Source: Marsupella aquatica
Lineage: Eukaryota > Marchantiophyta
Assembly: GCA_973895155.1 (NCBI GenBank)
Contig: OZ316892.1
Coordinates: 29,326,001 to 29,390,000, forward strand
Reading direction: 5' to 3'
Length of the DNA stretch: 64,000 nt
Made by a program: the position numbers and the translations under genes. The notes under the pieces were generated by a model, which saw only the letters and a list, made by a program, of their open reading frames with translations, was not told the origin of the DNA and did not search any database. Position 1 is the stretch's first letter. Each line of letters begins with the position of its first letter. Of this stretch, positions 21,557 to 33,039 are shown piece by piece.

Positions 21557-21934
21557 TGAAACCAGATAGCTAAGGGACACCAAGGGATTGCAGAAAGGGC
21601 ATCATGGTCCTGTAACAACCACACAAGCACACACACCACACAGCATCATTAGGTCAACGTTCAATAACAAGGGTCTTAGTTACAACGTACGGGGCCAATA
21701 AAAAAGTCCTGCTTAAGAGATGTGTGCCATTAACGCTACACAAAGTTCATCTCTGCAGACATCTCAAAGTTCAAAATCCCCAATCCTATCCTGCTTAGGT
21801 ATAATCGCACCCGCTGCAATGGTGGGGGCTAGGACTATAAATCATGTGCCAACCCCAAAAAATTAAGAACTTCCTCTCCAGGCACAACTTTCTTCACATG
21901 TTGCGTCGCACCACGGTCATATCCCTGGCACCAG

Positions 21935-22583
21935 GATAGAGGTTATCTTGACGGCATTGACTATGTTGATGCAGACAAAGATGTAATTGATCCCGGGAGG
22001 GACATAAACGACCGATTTCGAGCTCGGCACGGGGCTATGCTGTGTGGCCTGCTGGAGTCTGTGCAGCTGTTAAGCGAACACAGGACAAATGCTAACCTGG
22101 TTGGGACAGGCATATGTCGCCGACTCAACAAGTACCTCGATGATCCTAAGGGCGCATGGAGTTTTGGGGATTGCTTCGAGAGTATCAAAAGGGCTCTTCT
22201 GTGGTGTTCACTGCCGAACCTATAGCACATAAACAAGTTGCAAGGTTTCTGAAAAAAATTGAAAAGGCTATTGGCAAGGATCCTGATGAAGCGAGTCCCT
22301 GAAGACCCAGCTAAAACGCTTCAAAATTGTTGATAAGGAGAGCCTGCTGAGCTTGATTGGGACTTCGGGCTACAGTAATCCTGCGATTGAAAACTTTCTG
22401 TGGACCGTGATATTGGCTTGAGCGTGTGCTTCCGGATGGTCTCACATTATTCAGAGCTTCAATTTGTGGAAACCAGGGCGCCTCACAGATTTGACTAACC
22501 AAGAAGCATGGTCCAGGTATGATCACTCATACTCTCCAGGTTCGACAGCAGCTAATATCGAAGGCAGCAAGCTTAAATGGTAG
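21935..22583 (+). pseudogene. Decayed protein-coding gene of unknown family
   Basis: A plus-strand frame opens after a plausible acceptor near 21934 and reads DRGYLDGIDYVDADKDVIDP, RARHGAMLCGLLESVQLLSE, GTGICRRLNKYLDDP and CFESIKRALLWCSLPN, then stops near 22223. Coding character continues in shifted frames: KQVARFLKKIEKAIGKDPDE (to a stop near 22301), then KRFKIVDKESLLSLIGTSGY (about 22312-22410), then LWKPGRLTDLTNQEAWSRYD (about 22461-22580). At least three frame breaks are therefore needed, so this is a pseudogene. I do not recognise the protein. The charged, globular composition differs from neighbouring non-coding DNA. Confidence 0.55.
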
Positions 22584-23207
22584 CAGCAACTGCAGCAAAA
22601 CTGCATTGACTAGGAAGGGTCCAAACCGGCCACTCTAGCATTCACATCGAGTCCAACAATCCACCTGAGATATGAGCACAAATTCATGTAATAGCCACGA
22701 GTAGACAACGTTTGATCAACATTGAATAAAACTCGGAGAAGCATACAAAGCAGTATTGCCAAGGACTAGACAATGAGTAGAAAAAGAGTAACAGCCACAA
22801 TGAAAATTGGGACGGTAAGATTCGGACCTGCTCACAGTACCAACTCCCATATAAGTCCCGCTGCTTCCCACTGCTCAATCTCTCTCACTCCATCGCATTG
22901 CACATCCCACCATCGAGCTCAATCTCACCGACCTCTCTGCCCACCTCCTGTCGACCTCCCTCCTCCCACTCAAAGTCCTGGCTTGCCACCTTTTGAGAGA
23001 AATCTCAAAATCAATGTCGGACATGAGAGAACATTAAAGCTGACCACGAAGAGCTCGAAAGCTCAGAGGCTCAAAAGGGAATGGCGAAAAGCTTGGAGGG
23101 GAAACGCTGTGGCGCGAAATCTCTGAAGCTATAGTTCGAAAGCTTGGGATTTACGTGAATCGTGCACTGTTTGGGCAGCAGGCCTCTTAAACCCAGAACC
23201 CTGAACC
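22584..23207. other. Intergenic, no gene seen
   Basis: A plus-strand frame at 22773-23126 is Pro/Ser/His-rich and has no recognisable domain or splice support. I treat it as non-coding. Confidence 0.45.
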
Positions 23208-23275
23208 GGGGGGCGGGAAGGGGGCAGGGGGCGGGAAGGGGGCGGTAAGGGGGCAGGGGAAGAGCAGGGTGCGGG
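23208..23275 (+). repeat. G-rich tract with quadruplex potential
   Basis: More than six runs of three to six G on the plus strand, separated by 1-4 bases (GGGGGGCGGGAAGGGGGCAG and onward). Such a sequence could fold into a G-quadruplex in vitro. It lies in intergenic DNA just before a tandem duplication. Confidence 0.75.
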
Positions 23276-23282
23276 GGAACCC

Positions 23283-24000
23283 ACACCGTATTTTCGCCCT
23301 CGGTATGCCTCTCGTCCCTCTGGTAGGGATTTTGGTTATCCACCACTTTGGTTTGGTTTTCCACTCCTTCCCTCCTTGCACAAGTGTAAAGTCACAAGCA
23401 GGAAATGAAGTGTGTCACAACGCCATTGGTCCTCATGTCCTCATGTCTATCATGGAGAAGGGAAAAAAACTCTATGTCAATGGTTGTCGTTCATGGATGA
23501 GGTGTTGCATAAAAAATAACTATGCTTAATTTTAGGTGTGTTTTTGAATAATCTAAACCCTTAAGTTCTTCCAAAACAATAAAACTGCCCTTATTAACTG
23601 TGGCACATGGTATGGAAATTCCGTGGAGTGAGACCCCCAGGAGCATTCTCGCCCTTGGTTTGCCTCTTGTCCCTCAAGCTAGGGATTTTGGTTATCCTCC
23701 ACTTTGGTTTGGTTTTCCACTCCTTCCCTCCTTGCGCAAGTGTCAAGTCACAAGCAGAAAATGAAGTGTGCCGCAGTATAATTGGTACTAATGTGCTCAT
23801 GTCTAGTATGGAGAAGGAAAAAAAAAACTCTATGTCAATGGAATGTAGTCCATGTATGAGGTGTTGCATAAAAATAACTATGCTTAATTTTAGGTGTGTT
23901 TTTGAATAATCTAAACCTTTAAGTTCTTCCAAAACAATAACACTGCCCTTATTAACTGTGGCACATGGTATGGGAATTCCGTGGAGTGAGACCCCCAGGA
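23283..24000. repeat. ~357-bp tandem duplication
   Basis: Two copies start near 23287 and 23644. Both contain GGGATTTTGGTTATCC, CACTTTGGTTTGGTTTTCCA, AACTCTATGTCAATGG and TTAGGTGTGTTTTTGAATAA. The end of each unit (GTGGCACATGGTATGG, GGAGTGAGACCCCCAGGAG) appears at 23601 and 23959. Divergence is roughly 10 percent by eye. Confidence 0.88.
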
Positions 24001-24431
24001 GTAAATGTGCAAGTGATGAGAGTTATACAGCGAGGTTTTTTGAGCAGGTTGCATGGCCCCTCTCCTTGCAAATAATGAGTAGAGTTTGTTGCGATGAGAG
24101 CAGGCAGACATGTAGACATTTTGCAATCGGAGTTTAACACAAAGCTGTAGGGGCCAGGTATTTCTCTAGGTCGGAGAATCTGAATCTTACCTGAAATCTT
24201 GGCTTGTGAACAATTCAAAGAAAAAAACCTTTTTTGTTGTTGTTGGAAAACATGTCCAAAGCCTACCCTAGGCCAAAGGGTGACCTCGCCAGATCTAATT
24301 AGATTTAGTTGCACATAATCAAGAATTTGCAGCACCTCTAGTTGGCCGCCCTCCTGTATATTATTGAGGTTTCTGTTTCTTGCATTTGGGTTTGTTTCCC
24401 CCCACTGTGGCTGGCCCTTTGTGCCCAACCT

Positions 24432-24690
24432 TTGTACTAATCTTATACAACTTAATATGCAATCTCGCTTTTTCATGATCTGTGTTTGAGATGCCATTGT
24501 GGCAGGGGCCTTTGTACTAATATATACAATTTAATATGCAATGTCGCTTTTTCATGATCTGTGTTTGAGATGCCATTGTGGCAGGAAGCCTCCCTTTTTG
24601 CCTCACCTTTGTACTTATCTAAACAATTCAATATGCAATTCTCACTTTTTCCTGATCTGTTTTTGAAATGTATTGTGGCAGGACCCCTAC
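24432..24690. repeat. Three-unit tandem repeat (80-97 bp)
   Basis: Units begin at about 24432, 24511 and 24608. Each carries TTTGTACT, an A/T-rich block ending AATATGCAAT, then CTTTTTCATGATCTGTGTTT (or a close variant) and ATTGTGGCAGG. Confidence 0.85.
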
Positions 24691-24720
24691 TTCCCCGTTG
24701 GAGTATGGTTTCACCGTTAT

Positions 24721-24970
24721 AGATTATAGTGACATTTGTCTCAAACTATAAACTGGGACTAAAGGTGTTTTTGTCCATTTTTCCCGATTATAGTGACATT
24801 TGTCTCAAACTATAAACTGGGACTAAAGATGTTTTTGTCCATTTTTCCGGATTATAGTGACATTTGTCTCAAACTATAAACTGGGACTAAAGGTTTCACC
24901 GTTAGACATTGAGGTGACATTTGTCTCAAACTATAAACTGGGACTAAAGGTGTTTTTGTCCATTTTCCCA
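24721..24970. repeat. ~64-bp tandem repeat, four units
   Basis: GTGACATTTGTCTCAAACTA followed by TAAACTGGGACTAAAG occurs at 24729, 24793, 24858 and 24913. The first three units are nearly identical; the third and fourth lack part of the GTGTTTTTGTCCATTTTTCC segment between them. Confidence 0.93.
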
Positions 24971-25428
24971 GTGTCCAACCTCATCATTCCCCCCAACTCA
25001 CACACTCCTTGAAAACCAGATGTCAAACTAATACATTCCTGGGGCGTCCAACTGCCTGGCCAAACTTGGATTACATTTCTACTCACTTATGTTTGATGAC
25101 ATTTCTGCTCCACTTCACTTATTATACACAAGATTAATTAATTATGCAACGAGTGGTATTGGGCTAATACAAAATACTACTTCAAGGAAAGCTCCGAGGG
25201 AGCACCATGTGTGACAAAATCCTACTCTACATCTCCTGCAAAAACTTAGCACTCAACCAGGCCAGAAATTCCCTCATTCAACACAATAAAAGGGCTGGGC
25301 CTCTCCACAGATAGTTTAAGACTGGTAATTGGTCTGTAGTCCTCAGGAAGCTGAACGAGCAATTCTATCTCCATGAATGCTGTAGAAGCTTCCTAAACCA
25401 TGCTTTCACAGAATTAAACGCAAAATCT

Positions 25429-25612
25429 TTCATACTTCAGACACAGAAGAATCAATTCATACAGCTGGTTTCGAAAAAAATGTTATCACAGAGTCAGAAT
25501 TCACAACCCAACGAACTGTTTCATACTTCAGACAGAGAATAAACAATTAATTCAGCTGGTTTCGGGAAAAATGTTATCACAGAGTCGGAATTCACAACCC
25601 AAACAACTGGAT
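25429..25612. repeat. ~90-bp tandem duplication
   Basis: Two copies share TTTCATACTTCAGACA, CAGCTGGTTTCG, AAATGTTATCACAGAGTC and GGAATTCACAACCCAA (with one difference), starting near 25429 and 25519. Confidence 0.88.
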
Positions 25613-26779
25613 ACTCTTAGTAAAGCCAGAGTTTAGACCGCAAAGATGCTCTCGCAATTTCTGAAGCATGGCTGATGAATACTCTGGTTCTTCCCCCTAG
25701 AATTTCAACCAAGAGCTCCCGTCTGACGCACATCCCTTGGTAGCTTTGCTACCTGCCACGCTCTTGCGTAGAGAAATTGTTCGACAGAACAAACCCACCA
25801 ATTGGACTAAGTAACGAGTCACCCTCTCCTCACACATGCTCCACATGAGCCAGCAAATCACCGCGGATGGATTCTGTGTAACAAGCACACGGGAAAAGTC
25901 TAGAGATCTTCCAAGTAAGACTGCAATTGCACTTGTAGTCTTTTGACCTTTAGCCAGCTCGGCGAGATTGACAACGAGAGCATTGGGGGGGGCCACAACG
26001 GTGGAACCAAACAAAAAAGTAAGCGTGGGCGGATATTTTACATTTTCCTGAAAGCCACTTCTCCTTCTTAGACTGACTCCTACTGCGAGGCACGTACACT
26101 ACACAACCGATCCTATCAGTCACTTATCTTATCCACGAATAGTTCCTCGTGAACCCACATAATTCTCCGATACTACAGGTCACGAGGGTGGGAGTATGAA
26201 CAGGAGGATCGTCAACTGCAGGGTTCCCACATAATTCTCGGATAACCATGCAAGGTAAGGTCCTCCCCACAATTCCACAAATTGAGTTGAGGAAGGACAA
26301 TTTCGTACACTAGGTGGTACAATTTCGGCTGCATGTACAAGGCTTCAAGTAGCAAAACCAAAAGACAAGGTCTTTACAATCACATTTATACAAAATTTGA
26401 CTCCTGACGGTATGTCAATACTAGGCCGTGGGAATAATGTCAGCTGCAACGCCTTCTACGTGCCTGTTTCAGGCTCCCTTCGAAACAAGACACTCGAGGC
26501 TTAAAGCAGCACAACCAAAAGACTGGATCCTCAACAGACTTCCTCAAAACTTTCATTTCTGGCAGTATGACTTATGCAAGAAAATGAGCCTTGTCAACAC
26601 CAAACTCCATCCTGAAGGCTTCAAGTAGCAAAACCAAACCATCGACTCCTCACCGCAACGATCCACAAAATTTGACTCCTTGTAGAAGCGCTACTGTAAG
26701 CTGTATTGCCCTGAAGTCATCGATGGTGCAGCCCTTCATCTCCCACTTGCACTGCCTCTCCCCGGGCTCTGACCGTGTT
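25613..26779. other. Region downstream of OBAP, no supported gene
   Basis: A 105-residue minus-strand frame at 25697-26014 begins with TTG, has no recognisable motif and shows no linked exons, so I do not call it. A plus-strand frame starting at 26591 is an antisense shadow over the OBAP gene. The rest should include the OBAP 3' untranslated region. Confidence 0.45.
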
Positions 26780-27466
26780 TTAAGTCCCCTTGTGTCTTTT
26801 CCACATACTATCCGCATGCTCATGCACATTCGGGACCTCAATGGATTCCCGGATTTCTTTCTTATGCCTCCAATCAGTCCCGAATCGCGCATCCCTGTCT
26901 CCTACAATCTTCTCAAAATCAAGCTGGTCTTCCGCCGTGTAGCTCATCATCAACTCGGGGCGGCCCAGGGGCAGCTTATCGCCCCGATCCACCTGCCAGA
27001 AATGCCAAGTCTTCCCGTAGATCCCGATCACGTTCTTCATCTCCGCCGTCTCCGCCTGCTCCCACACGCTCTCCGGCAACCCGTGCGGCCCAGGCATGAT
27101 CAGCATCCCACTCTTGACCTCGAACGCATGCGAGTGCCAAAGCTTCCGCTCTTCTTCGTCCAGCGTCTCATACAGCGCGCGGGAGATCATGTACTCGACT
27201 CCAATCAGCCGTGCCTTGGGGCCAGGGGAGTCGTAGATAATGCACTGCCGGACATCTTCGTTGACGTGCATGCAGTAATGGTTCGCCTCCACGCAGCGAG
27301 ACGGATCCGATGCGTAGACATGGAAGGCATTCAAGTGCGCACAGACCGACTTCACCGGGCCCAAGTTCTGCCCGATGCCGGCGCCCGTCTCGAGCACCTT
27401 GCTCTGGATCGAGAGAGCGCTCCCCGCGGCCTCGTTGGTGGTCGGGTGACAGTCCAGCCCCGCCAT
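26780..27466 (-). CDS. OBAP: Oil body-associated protein (OBAP, DUF1264 family)
   Basis: A 228-residue single-exon protein of the OBAP family, small proteins found on plant oil bodies and needed for their normal size and stability in seeds and other lipid-storing cells. The ATG at 27466 gives MAGLDCHPTTNEAAG, matching the short N-terminus of the family; the frame upstream of it is non-conserved. Recognisable blocks are VLETGAGIGQNLGPVKSVCA, HLNAFHVYASDPSRCVEANH, RQCIIYDSPGPKARLIGVEY, EEERKLWHSHAFEVKSGMLI, KTWHFWQVDRGDKLPLGRPE and LMMSY. The HSHAFE segment and WQVDRGD...LPLG are family signatures. The gene is distinctly GC-richer than its surroundings, especially near the 5' end. No signal peptide or membrane segment is visible, as expected. 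It shares a lipid-storage theme with DGAT2 about 25 kb away. Confidence 0.92.
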   Translation of the reverse strand: MAGLDCHPTTNEAAGSALSIQSKVLETGAGIGQNLGPVKSVCAHLNAFHVYASDPSRCVEANHYCMHVNEDVRQCIIYDSPGPKARLIGVEYMISRALYETLDEEERKLWHSHAFEVKSGMLIMPGPHGLPESVWEQAETAEMKNVIGIYGKTWHFWQVDRGDKLPLGRPELMMSYTAEDQLDFEKIVGDRDARFGTDWRHKKEIRESIEVPNVHEHADSMWKRHKGT

Positions 27467-27589
27467 CCTCCAAATCGAAACAAATGTCGTTAGATCGAGA
27501 GTGACAATACCCTGCGGCGCTCTACTCGGTGATGAGACTAAAAAGCCTAAGAAGACGATCAACCCTCTCTGGAGTGTGAAGAAGCTTTT

Positions 27590-27985
27590 CCTTAGCCAAT
27601 CCTCTCTGTGGGATGTGAAATCCTTTAGAGCTTACGCATCGACTCGAAACCTTCGGACTGTCTATCCTCTTTCTGGGATGTGAAATCCTTCACAAGTAAT
27701 GCATCAACTCGAATGCATCGACTCGAAAGCTTCCTCTCTACAGTAGTATGCCAAACTTTTGCAGCAATCTATTGACTCGAAAGCTTCGAGCAATCCTCTC
27801 TACAGTAGGATGCCAAACCTCCAGAAATCATGGAGCGTCTCAAAACTCTTGAGACAGCAATCCTCTCTGAAATGTGAACACCTTCACAGGAGAATCGTCT
27901 CTAGAACTGACAGTTCGACTCGAAATCTTTGGGCAATTCTCTCAGCGGCGTGGAATCCTTTCTTCCAATGTGGGTCATGACTCTG
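27590..27985. repeat. Degenerate repeat upstream of OBAP
   Basis: Imperfect units of about 60-70 bp share CAATCCTCTCT, GGGATGTGAAATCCTT and CGACTCGAAA(G/A)CTTCG. Several occur between 27590 and 27985, within the likely promoter of the oil body gene. Two CTACAGTAG nonamers (27738, 27800) lie in successive units. Confidence 0.7.
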
Positions 27986-28333
27986 GTCTGCAAATCTTCG
28001 CGCGATCCTCTTCGGCTTTGTGAAACATTTACGTACTAACGTTCCTTGTTGTTGTGCATCGAGAGTCGACGTTTCCCGTTGGGGTTTAGGGTAGCCACTT
28101 GTCTCAATCGTGTACGGATTCGACACGTATCAAGATGTGTGCAAAACTATCTGCATCCCATGACTAAGGGTACCTTTACAAAGCCTTGGCCCTTGGGGAC
28201 AATTTGGGTCTCGTAACTCCACATCAAAAATATGACACATCTCTCCATACCATACCATGATAATTTTATTTTCTCTAAATTTATTTTTATTACATCTCTC
28301 CATACCATGATAAATTTATTTTTATTTCTTATT

Positions 28334-28603
28334 TCTAAAAGGTCAACTACGAGCTAGAATTGGAGCCTAAATTAAGCTTGTAGAGTGAAGTCTCTAGACC
28401 CACGTGGATGATAAAATTGATGGCTATGATCTATGTCAAATGATATTCCTATATATTTTTTATCATGAGTTGTATTTATATTCAAAAAATGTACTTTATG
28501 ACCCTACCATAACATATATGCATAGAAAGATAAATGTGCAAAGAAAGGAGAATGATATGTTATATATATGATTATTAAAATGATGACATGCATGATGATT
28601 TTT
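28334..28603 (+). repeat. Dispersed repeat R1, copy 1
   Basis: A ~270 bp AT-rich block similar to 60783-61051. Both begin with a GTCAACTA-GAGCTAGA segment, then TAGAGTGAAG. They continue with GTCAAATGATA, a TTTTATCATGA-TT block, CATATATGCATAGAAAG (or variant), ATGATATGTTAT and GATTATTAAAATGATGACAT. Diverged by roughly 20 percent plus indels. No coding capacity or obvious terminal repeats. Confidence 0.75.
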
Positions 28604-31600
28604 TCATCATTTCATTAATCTTCAAATAATGTTAATAAGGGATACATTTTGGTGACGCTTTTATTGTCCTCTCCACTATTCATGTTCAAAGAACGAGTAG
28701 TGGGGGCTAGTGCGGACCATATATTATGGCATTTTGATGTGTGATCATTGACATGGGGACAATTTGAATGTTTTTATTTAAATCTTTGATTACACTATTT
28801 AAATCTATAAGTGCACACAGTTTATTACCACATTTGGATGTGTCATTACTGGGAGGGGGACAATTTTGAGTGTTTTCAATCTCAGGATTAAAGGTGGCTT
28901 TACAACAAGTTGAGTGCAATTTGAGTGTTTTTAATCACTATTAAGGGTGGCTTTGCAAGACCTTGAGAGCAATTTGAGTGTTTTTCTATCAAAGCTAATC
29001 TATCACCTTAGTCTGTAACATCCTAAAGACATTTACATAAGTCCCTTGGAGACAATTTAAATATTTTTGGAGCCATTTGAGTGTTTTTTTTTTTACCAAA
29101 GCTAATTGATCGCCTTTGTAACATCCTAAAGACATTTACATATTTAAGTCTGTCCTTGTGAAACATTTACTTGTACCTTATTATTATGCATCAGCTTGAT
29201 GGTTCCTGTAAGTTGGAGTTTAGGGTACCACATACCTTGTTAATTATTATCCACCTGCTCGAGTTTCCAGTTAGAGTTTAGGGTAGCCACTTGTTTCAAT
29301 TGTGTAGGGCTTTGAAATGTATGAAGATGTGACCCAAGGGAAGGACCTTTTGGGAGCACTTGTGCACATTGGGGGCACTAGTGTACCTCTCACTTAGATG
29401 ATCGGTAATCCTTTCTGACTCTCTCATGCGGTTTACTCCCAAGCTCTACCAGGTTTTTCAATCGTTTTGTCCAGTAGGGTTGTTGCCTCCTGAGCTTCTT
29501 AGTGGGATTCTTGTTAATTTGTTGTAGTGGGGGACTCCCTGGCTTGTTGGACCTATCTGATACTTACTTGCCTGGGGTCTTTCCCTTTTCCCTCCCTTTA
29601 TTGGGTCTTGTTGTCTTTTGGATCCTGTCTCCCAGTTTGGCACTTTTGCCCTTTGGCACTATGATCCATACTTGGAGGGCTGTTTCAAATACTAAAGATA
29701 GTGTCCCTAGGCCCCAACTTCTTGTAAAGGGCTAAAATAGTTCTGGGAATCCTTTTATGGCCCCTGACATCTTGTAAAGCTAACTCCATCAAATGGTGGT
29801 GGAGTAATTTGCTAAGAGGCAAGTTGGAGACCCACTCCACCTCATAGTGACAAAGTTCTTGGGCTAGAACCCTTCTATCTCTTAGTAAAGCCATTTTTAC
29901 TAACTTGTCTCCCAAATCTAACTACAGTTCTCTCTCTCTAAGTGCACTATCCATAAGTGCAAAACCTGACTAACTGCAAGGCATTCCTTTCCTCCCTTCT
30001 TAAATGCGGAGCTTGCACTTTTATTGCACTCATTTCTAAGTGTAATCTGGCCTGAATGTTTTTGCTAAATGACAGCTTTCTAAAAACCCTTGATAAGTGT
30101 ACATGAACAGTGTTGGGTAAGTTCACAATCCCATTCAGCTCCATTTGTGGTAAGTGCATGTTTATTACAGTAAAAATGGCACTTATGGGCTAGGGGATCT
30201 AATTTAGGGCAGGGATGTAGGATTTAGGGGTGGGAGTCACTAAAGTGTTCAATGCTAGAGGACAGTGGCACATTTATCAAAGAGTTCCAACCCATACAGT
30301 CTTATTGATAAGTGCACAATTCTGTGGGTTTTGTCATGTAGTGCAAGCCCCATTTAGTGCACACTGGATGCTACTTCCTAAGCGTACACATTTAGGGAGA
30401 CAACCGTAGCAATGTGATCCTACTCTTTAGGGCCTATGGTCTTCAGAGAACACGGTGATATGAGATTCACCTCCACTTACTTCTTCTCAGCAACTCCCAT
30501 GCGGTAGTCCACTCACTGTCTCAGTAGTCACATGTCTTGCTGTTCGAGAAGTCGCCCTCGCCCTGACACTTTTTAGAGGATTGATCGATCATTGCATGAA
30601 AGGCTCTGCTTCTGCTCACCAGAAAAATTGTGGGAAGCGAAAAGTTCTAGCTGGCAAGATGCGTCATTTCGATGTGCTCGAGTTCAAAAATGTCCTGTGC
30701 TCATCGTTCTCCCCAATTCCTTCCTTAACGTTGAAACTGATGCTGCTAGGCACAGTGCAGCAAGTCAAGGCGTCGACTACTGTTAACACTGGTCAGGTCG
30801 TACCTCACCATTTAACCCAGCTTTGTGGCCTTGCAGTTTGCGCAAAAACCCGGGCGCAAAAGTTTGGAGGCCAACTCAGGCGTTTGCACACTTTGTGCCC
30901 GCGTCCCGGGCCACAAACTCCCGGGCGTCGGAAAAATTCACGTTACCTAAAGTTTGAGATATCCTACTACTAGAGTTAAAAGTTTAGATTGTGATGAGGC
31001 GTAACTGAAGTTGAGGGTGCAAAGTGGAAAAGAGAACTTGGAGGAGTTTAGGGTTTAGTTTCCATTTTCACCTACCTAGCTACCACAGTTGGCAGAACTG
31101 GCAGCCAATAGATACTACCTCTTTCCTGGGAGAGATTCCACCACACTTCAAAAGATCCTGCATATGCATGAGATTTTGACACAACACATTACTATGGAGG
31201 GCGATAGAGGTCCAAGAAGGGGGAAGGGATTGTGACTGAATCCATATGGAGGCTTTTCTAATGTTTGGGCCTCCAAATGATTGGCTAAATTTTGGGTTTA
31301 TAGAGCATTGACCCCTAACTTGCTGATTATTGGGTTTGGTTACTGTAAGGAATAAACACCCAGTCTGACATCACCCTCTTTTAGTTTAGTATAAGTAGCA
31401 TAGATGGTGAAATCAGGGTGATCAGGTATTTTCCCACCTATTAAGTGCAAGTAAGTATAAAATTTTATAGTACAAGACTTAGACATTTTTGTGGAAAAAT
31501 ATTGAGCCTTTTTAGTTGCAATACTAATCTTAATGATAAATTGCGAGCATAAGCTACTTTCAAGGGCTAGGGTCTAGAGTGAAGACCCTAACTCTAAATA

Positions 31601-32266
31601 AAATCAAAGCTGGACTCTAAATCAGGACATAGTGAGGCTGAACAAAAATGGGATGGGACAAATATATACAGGAAAAAGCATAGAAATTGTTTTTTGCAAG
31701 AATGTTTAGGGTTTATTCTACACTGTAATAAAGGGACCCCTGAGGGTCAAATGAAGCTCATCCCCAACCCTTCCTGGATAATTTTCCTTCACACTAGAAA
31801 TCAGCTTCACATTACAGTGCAGATTAGAATCTTGAAACCCAACTTACAACAAATCACTTATAAAGTAAAAACTAGATATTGTTGTCCAAATACAGATCCA
31901 GATCCAGTAACCCAAAACCCAGACAGTGCCTTCAAATCCTATAAAATTAGAGCGAATCCGGTGGACATAATTATTGGCATTTCAGTTACTGGGTTTGGTC
32001 AATATCTATTATTATAGTAAGTCTTTCCAATAAGGGTCAAAATAAGATCTCGCATCTCCAACGATTATTGGGTTGGCCTACTATGACACTCTGTTGACCA
32101 AATCCAGTACGGTTGGGCCAAACTCGTCCACAATGTTATTGGAACACGATTCAGATTTCAACTTACTGGTTATTAAAACTGGATTTGGTCTTTAGAATTA
32201 ACTGGATTTGAGAGATTCTGTAGCTTTTGAGTGAATATTGGATTCAATCCTTCGTTGGACAAGATT
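28604..32266. other. Long intergenic region, no supported gene
   Basis: Contains diverged local repeats: AACATCCTAAAGACATTTACA twice (29008 and 29119), and a GTTTAGGGTAGCCACTTGT segment (29279) that recurs from 28084. TAAGTGCA octamers cluster at 29.9-31.5 kb. A short GC-rich patch with CCCGGGCG occurs at 30850-30925. Frames such as 29502-29735 and 30581-30973 have no recognisable domain. Confidence 0.45.
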
Positions 32267-32444
32267 GACAGATATGCTTAGTAGACCCCTTTCTGGAAAT
32301 AGTTTGTTTAATCAACTTTCTCTATACTTTTCCTCAATTTAGATTGTTGATGGACCTTTCAATCTCAGATTTGGACCGTTGATAGACCTCAGGGAATCGA
32401 TCAAGTAACAAGTTTCATTTTGGGGGTCGATCAAGCAATACCTC
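32267..32444 (-). mobile_element. MITE-like inverted-repeat element, copy 1 (178 bp, 9-bp TSD GACAAGATT)
   Basis: A non-coding element with imperfect ~23 bp inverted ends, flanked by a perfect 9-bp direct repeat GACAAGATT (32258-32266 and 32445-32453). Inside, ATATGCTTAGTAGACCCC, CAATCTCAGATTTGGACCGT and GATAGACCTCAGGGA(A) match the other two copies in the reverse orientation. A 9-bp duplication is characteristic of Mutator-like (MULE) transposition. It has no coding capacity, so mobilisation would need a transposase elsewhere. Confidence 0.85.
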
Positions 32445-32895
32445 GACAAGATTTCATGATTATCATCCAACCTGCCTATTTTGGGAGGTAAGAAAAATAT
32501 CCATTAACGGTTGGAGTTGCAGTTTGGCATAACATGCTTGTGTTATATGATACTCCAAAGAAAGCAAGTAAAGAGAATAGAGATGCTCTAATCCATGTAT
32601 TCTTTGCCGGACAATAATTGCATATTAAAAAACAACAGCATATGGTGCATTGCACCAAGTGGCAAGTGCCCACAAGCTGAACAAATTTTCCATACCACAA
32701 TAAACACTATTTTTGTAAATATCACTGAGTGTTGTTCTTTATCTGGTTGTAGCCTTGTGATGTTCAATTACCATGAAGCGTACTCTTTGGGTCTTTTGGA
32801 GCCACTACTAGATTATTCCACACATCAGATGAAGACACAAACAAAAAAAAACAAAACGGAAGGAACTATAAAATGAAACGCACACCCACTAAAAA

Positions 32896-33020
32896 GAACG
32901 GACGGAAAGATAAAACAAATCCCTAACCCACTTAATTTTGAAAAACGGGCGGCAAAATAAAACAAACCCCTAACCCAGTTATTTTAATAAAAACCGGTCG
33001 GCAAGATCAAATAAAACCGG
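32896..33020. repeat. ~47-bp imperfect tandem repeat
   Basis: Three units with AACGGGCGGCAAAATAAAAC and CCCCTAACCCA-TTA blocks start near 32896, 32941 and 32989; the last is truncated. Confidence 0.75.
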
Positions 33021-33039
33021 CAAGACTCTTTCCTAGGGT

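Noticed and set aside
22773-23126. Plus-strand 117-residue Pro/Ser-rich frame
   Set aside because: Low-complexity, no motif, no splice support; overlaps repetitive intergenic sequence.
25697-26014. Minus-strand frame of 105 residues near the OBAP gene
   Set aside because: It begins at TTG and has no in-frame ATG near its start, no recognisable domain and no linked exon.
26591-27493. Plus-strand frame of 300 residues opposite OBAP
   Set aside because: It is an antisense shadow of the GC-rich OBAP coding sequence; composition is Arg/Pro/His-rich without a domain.
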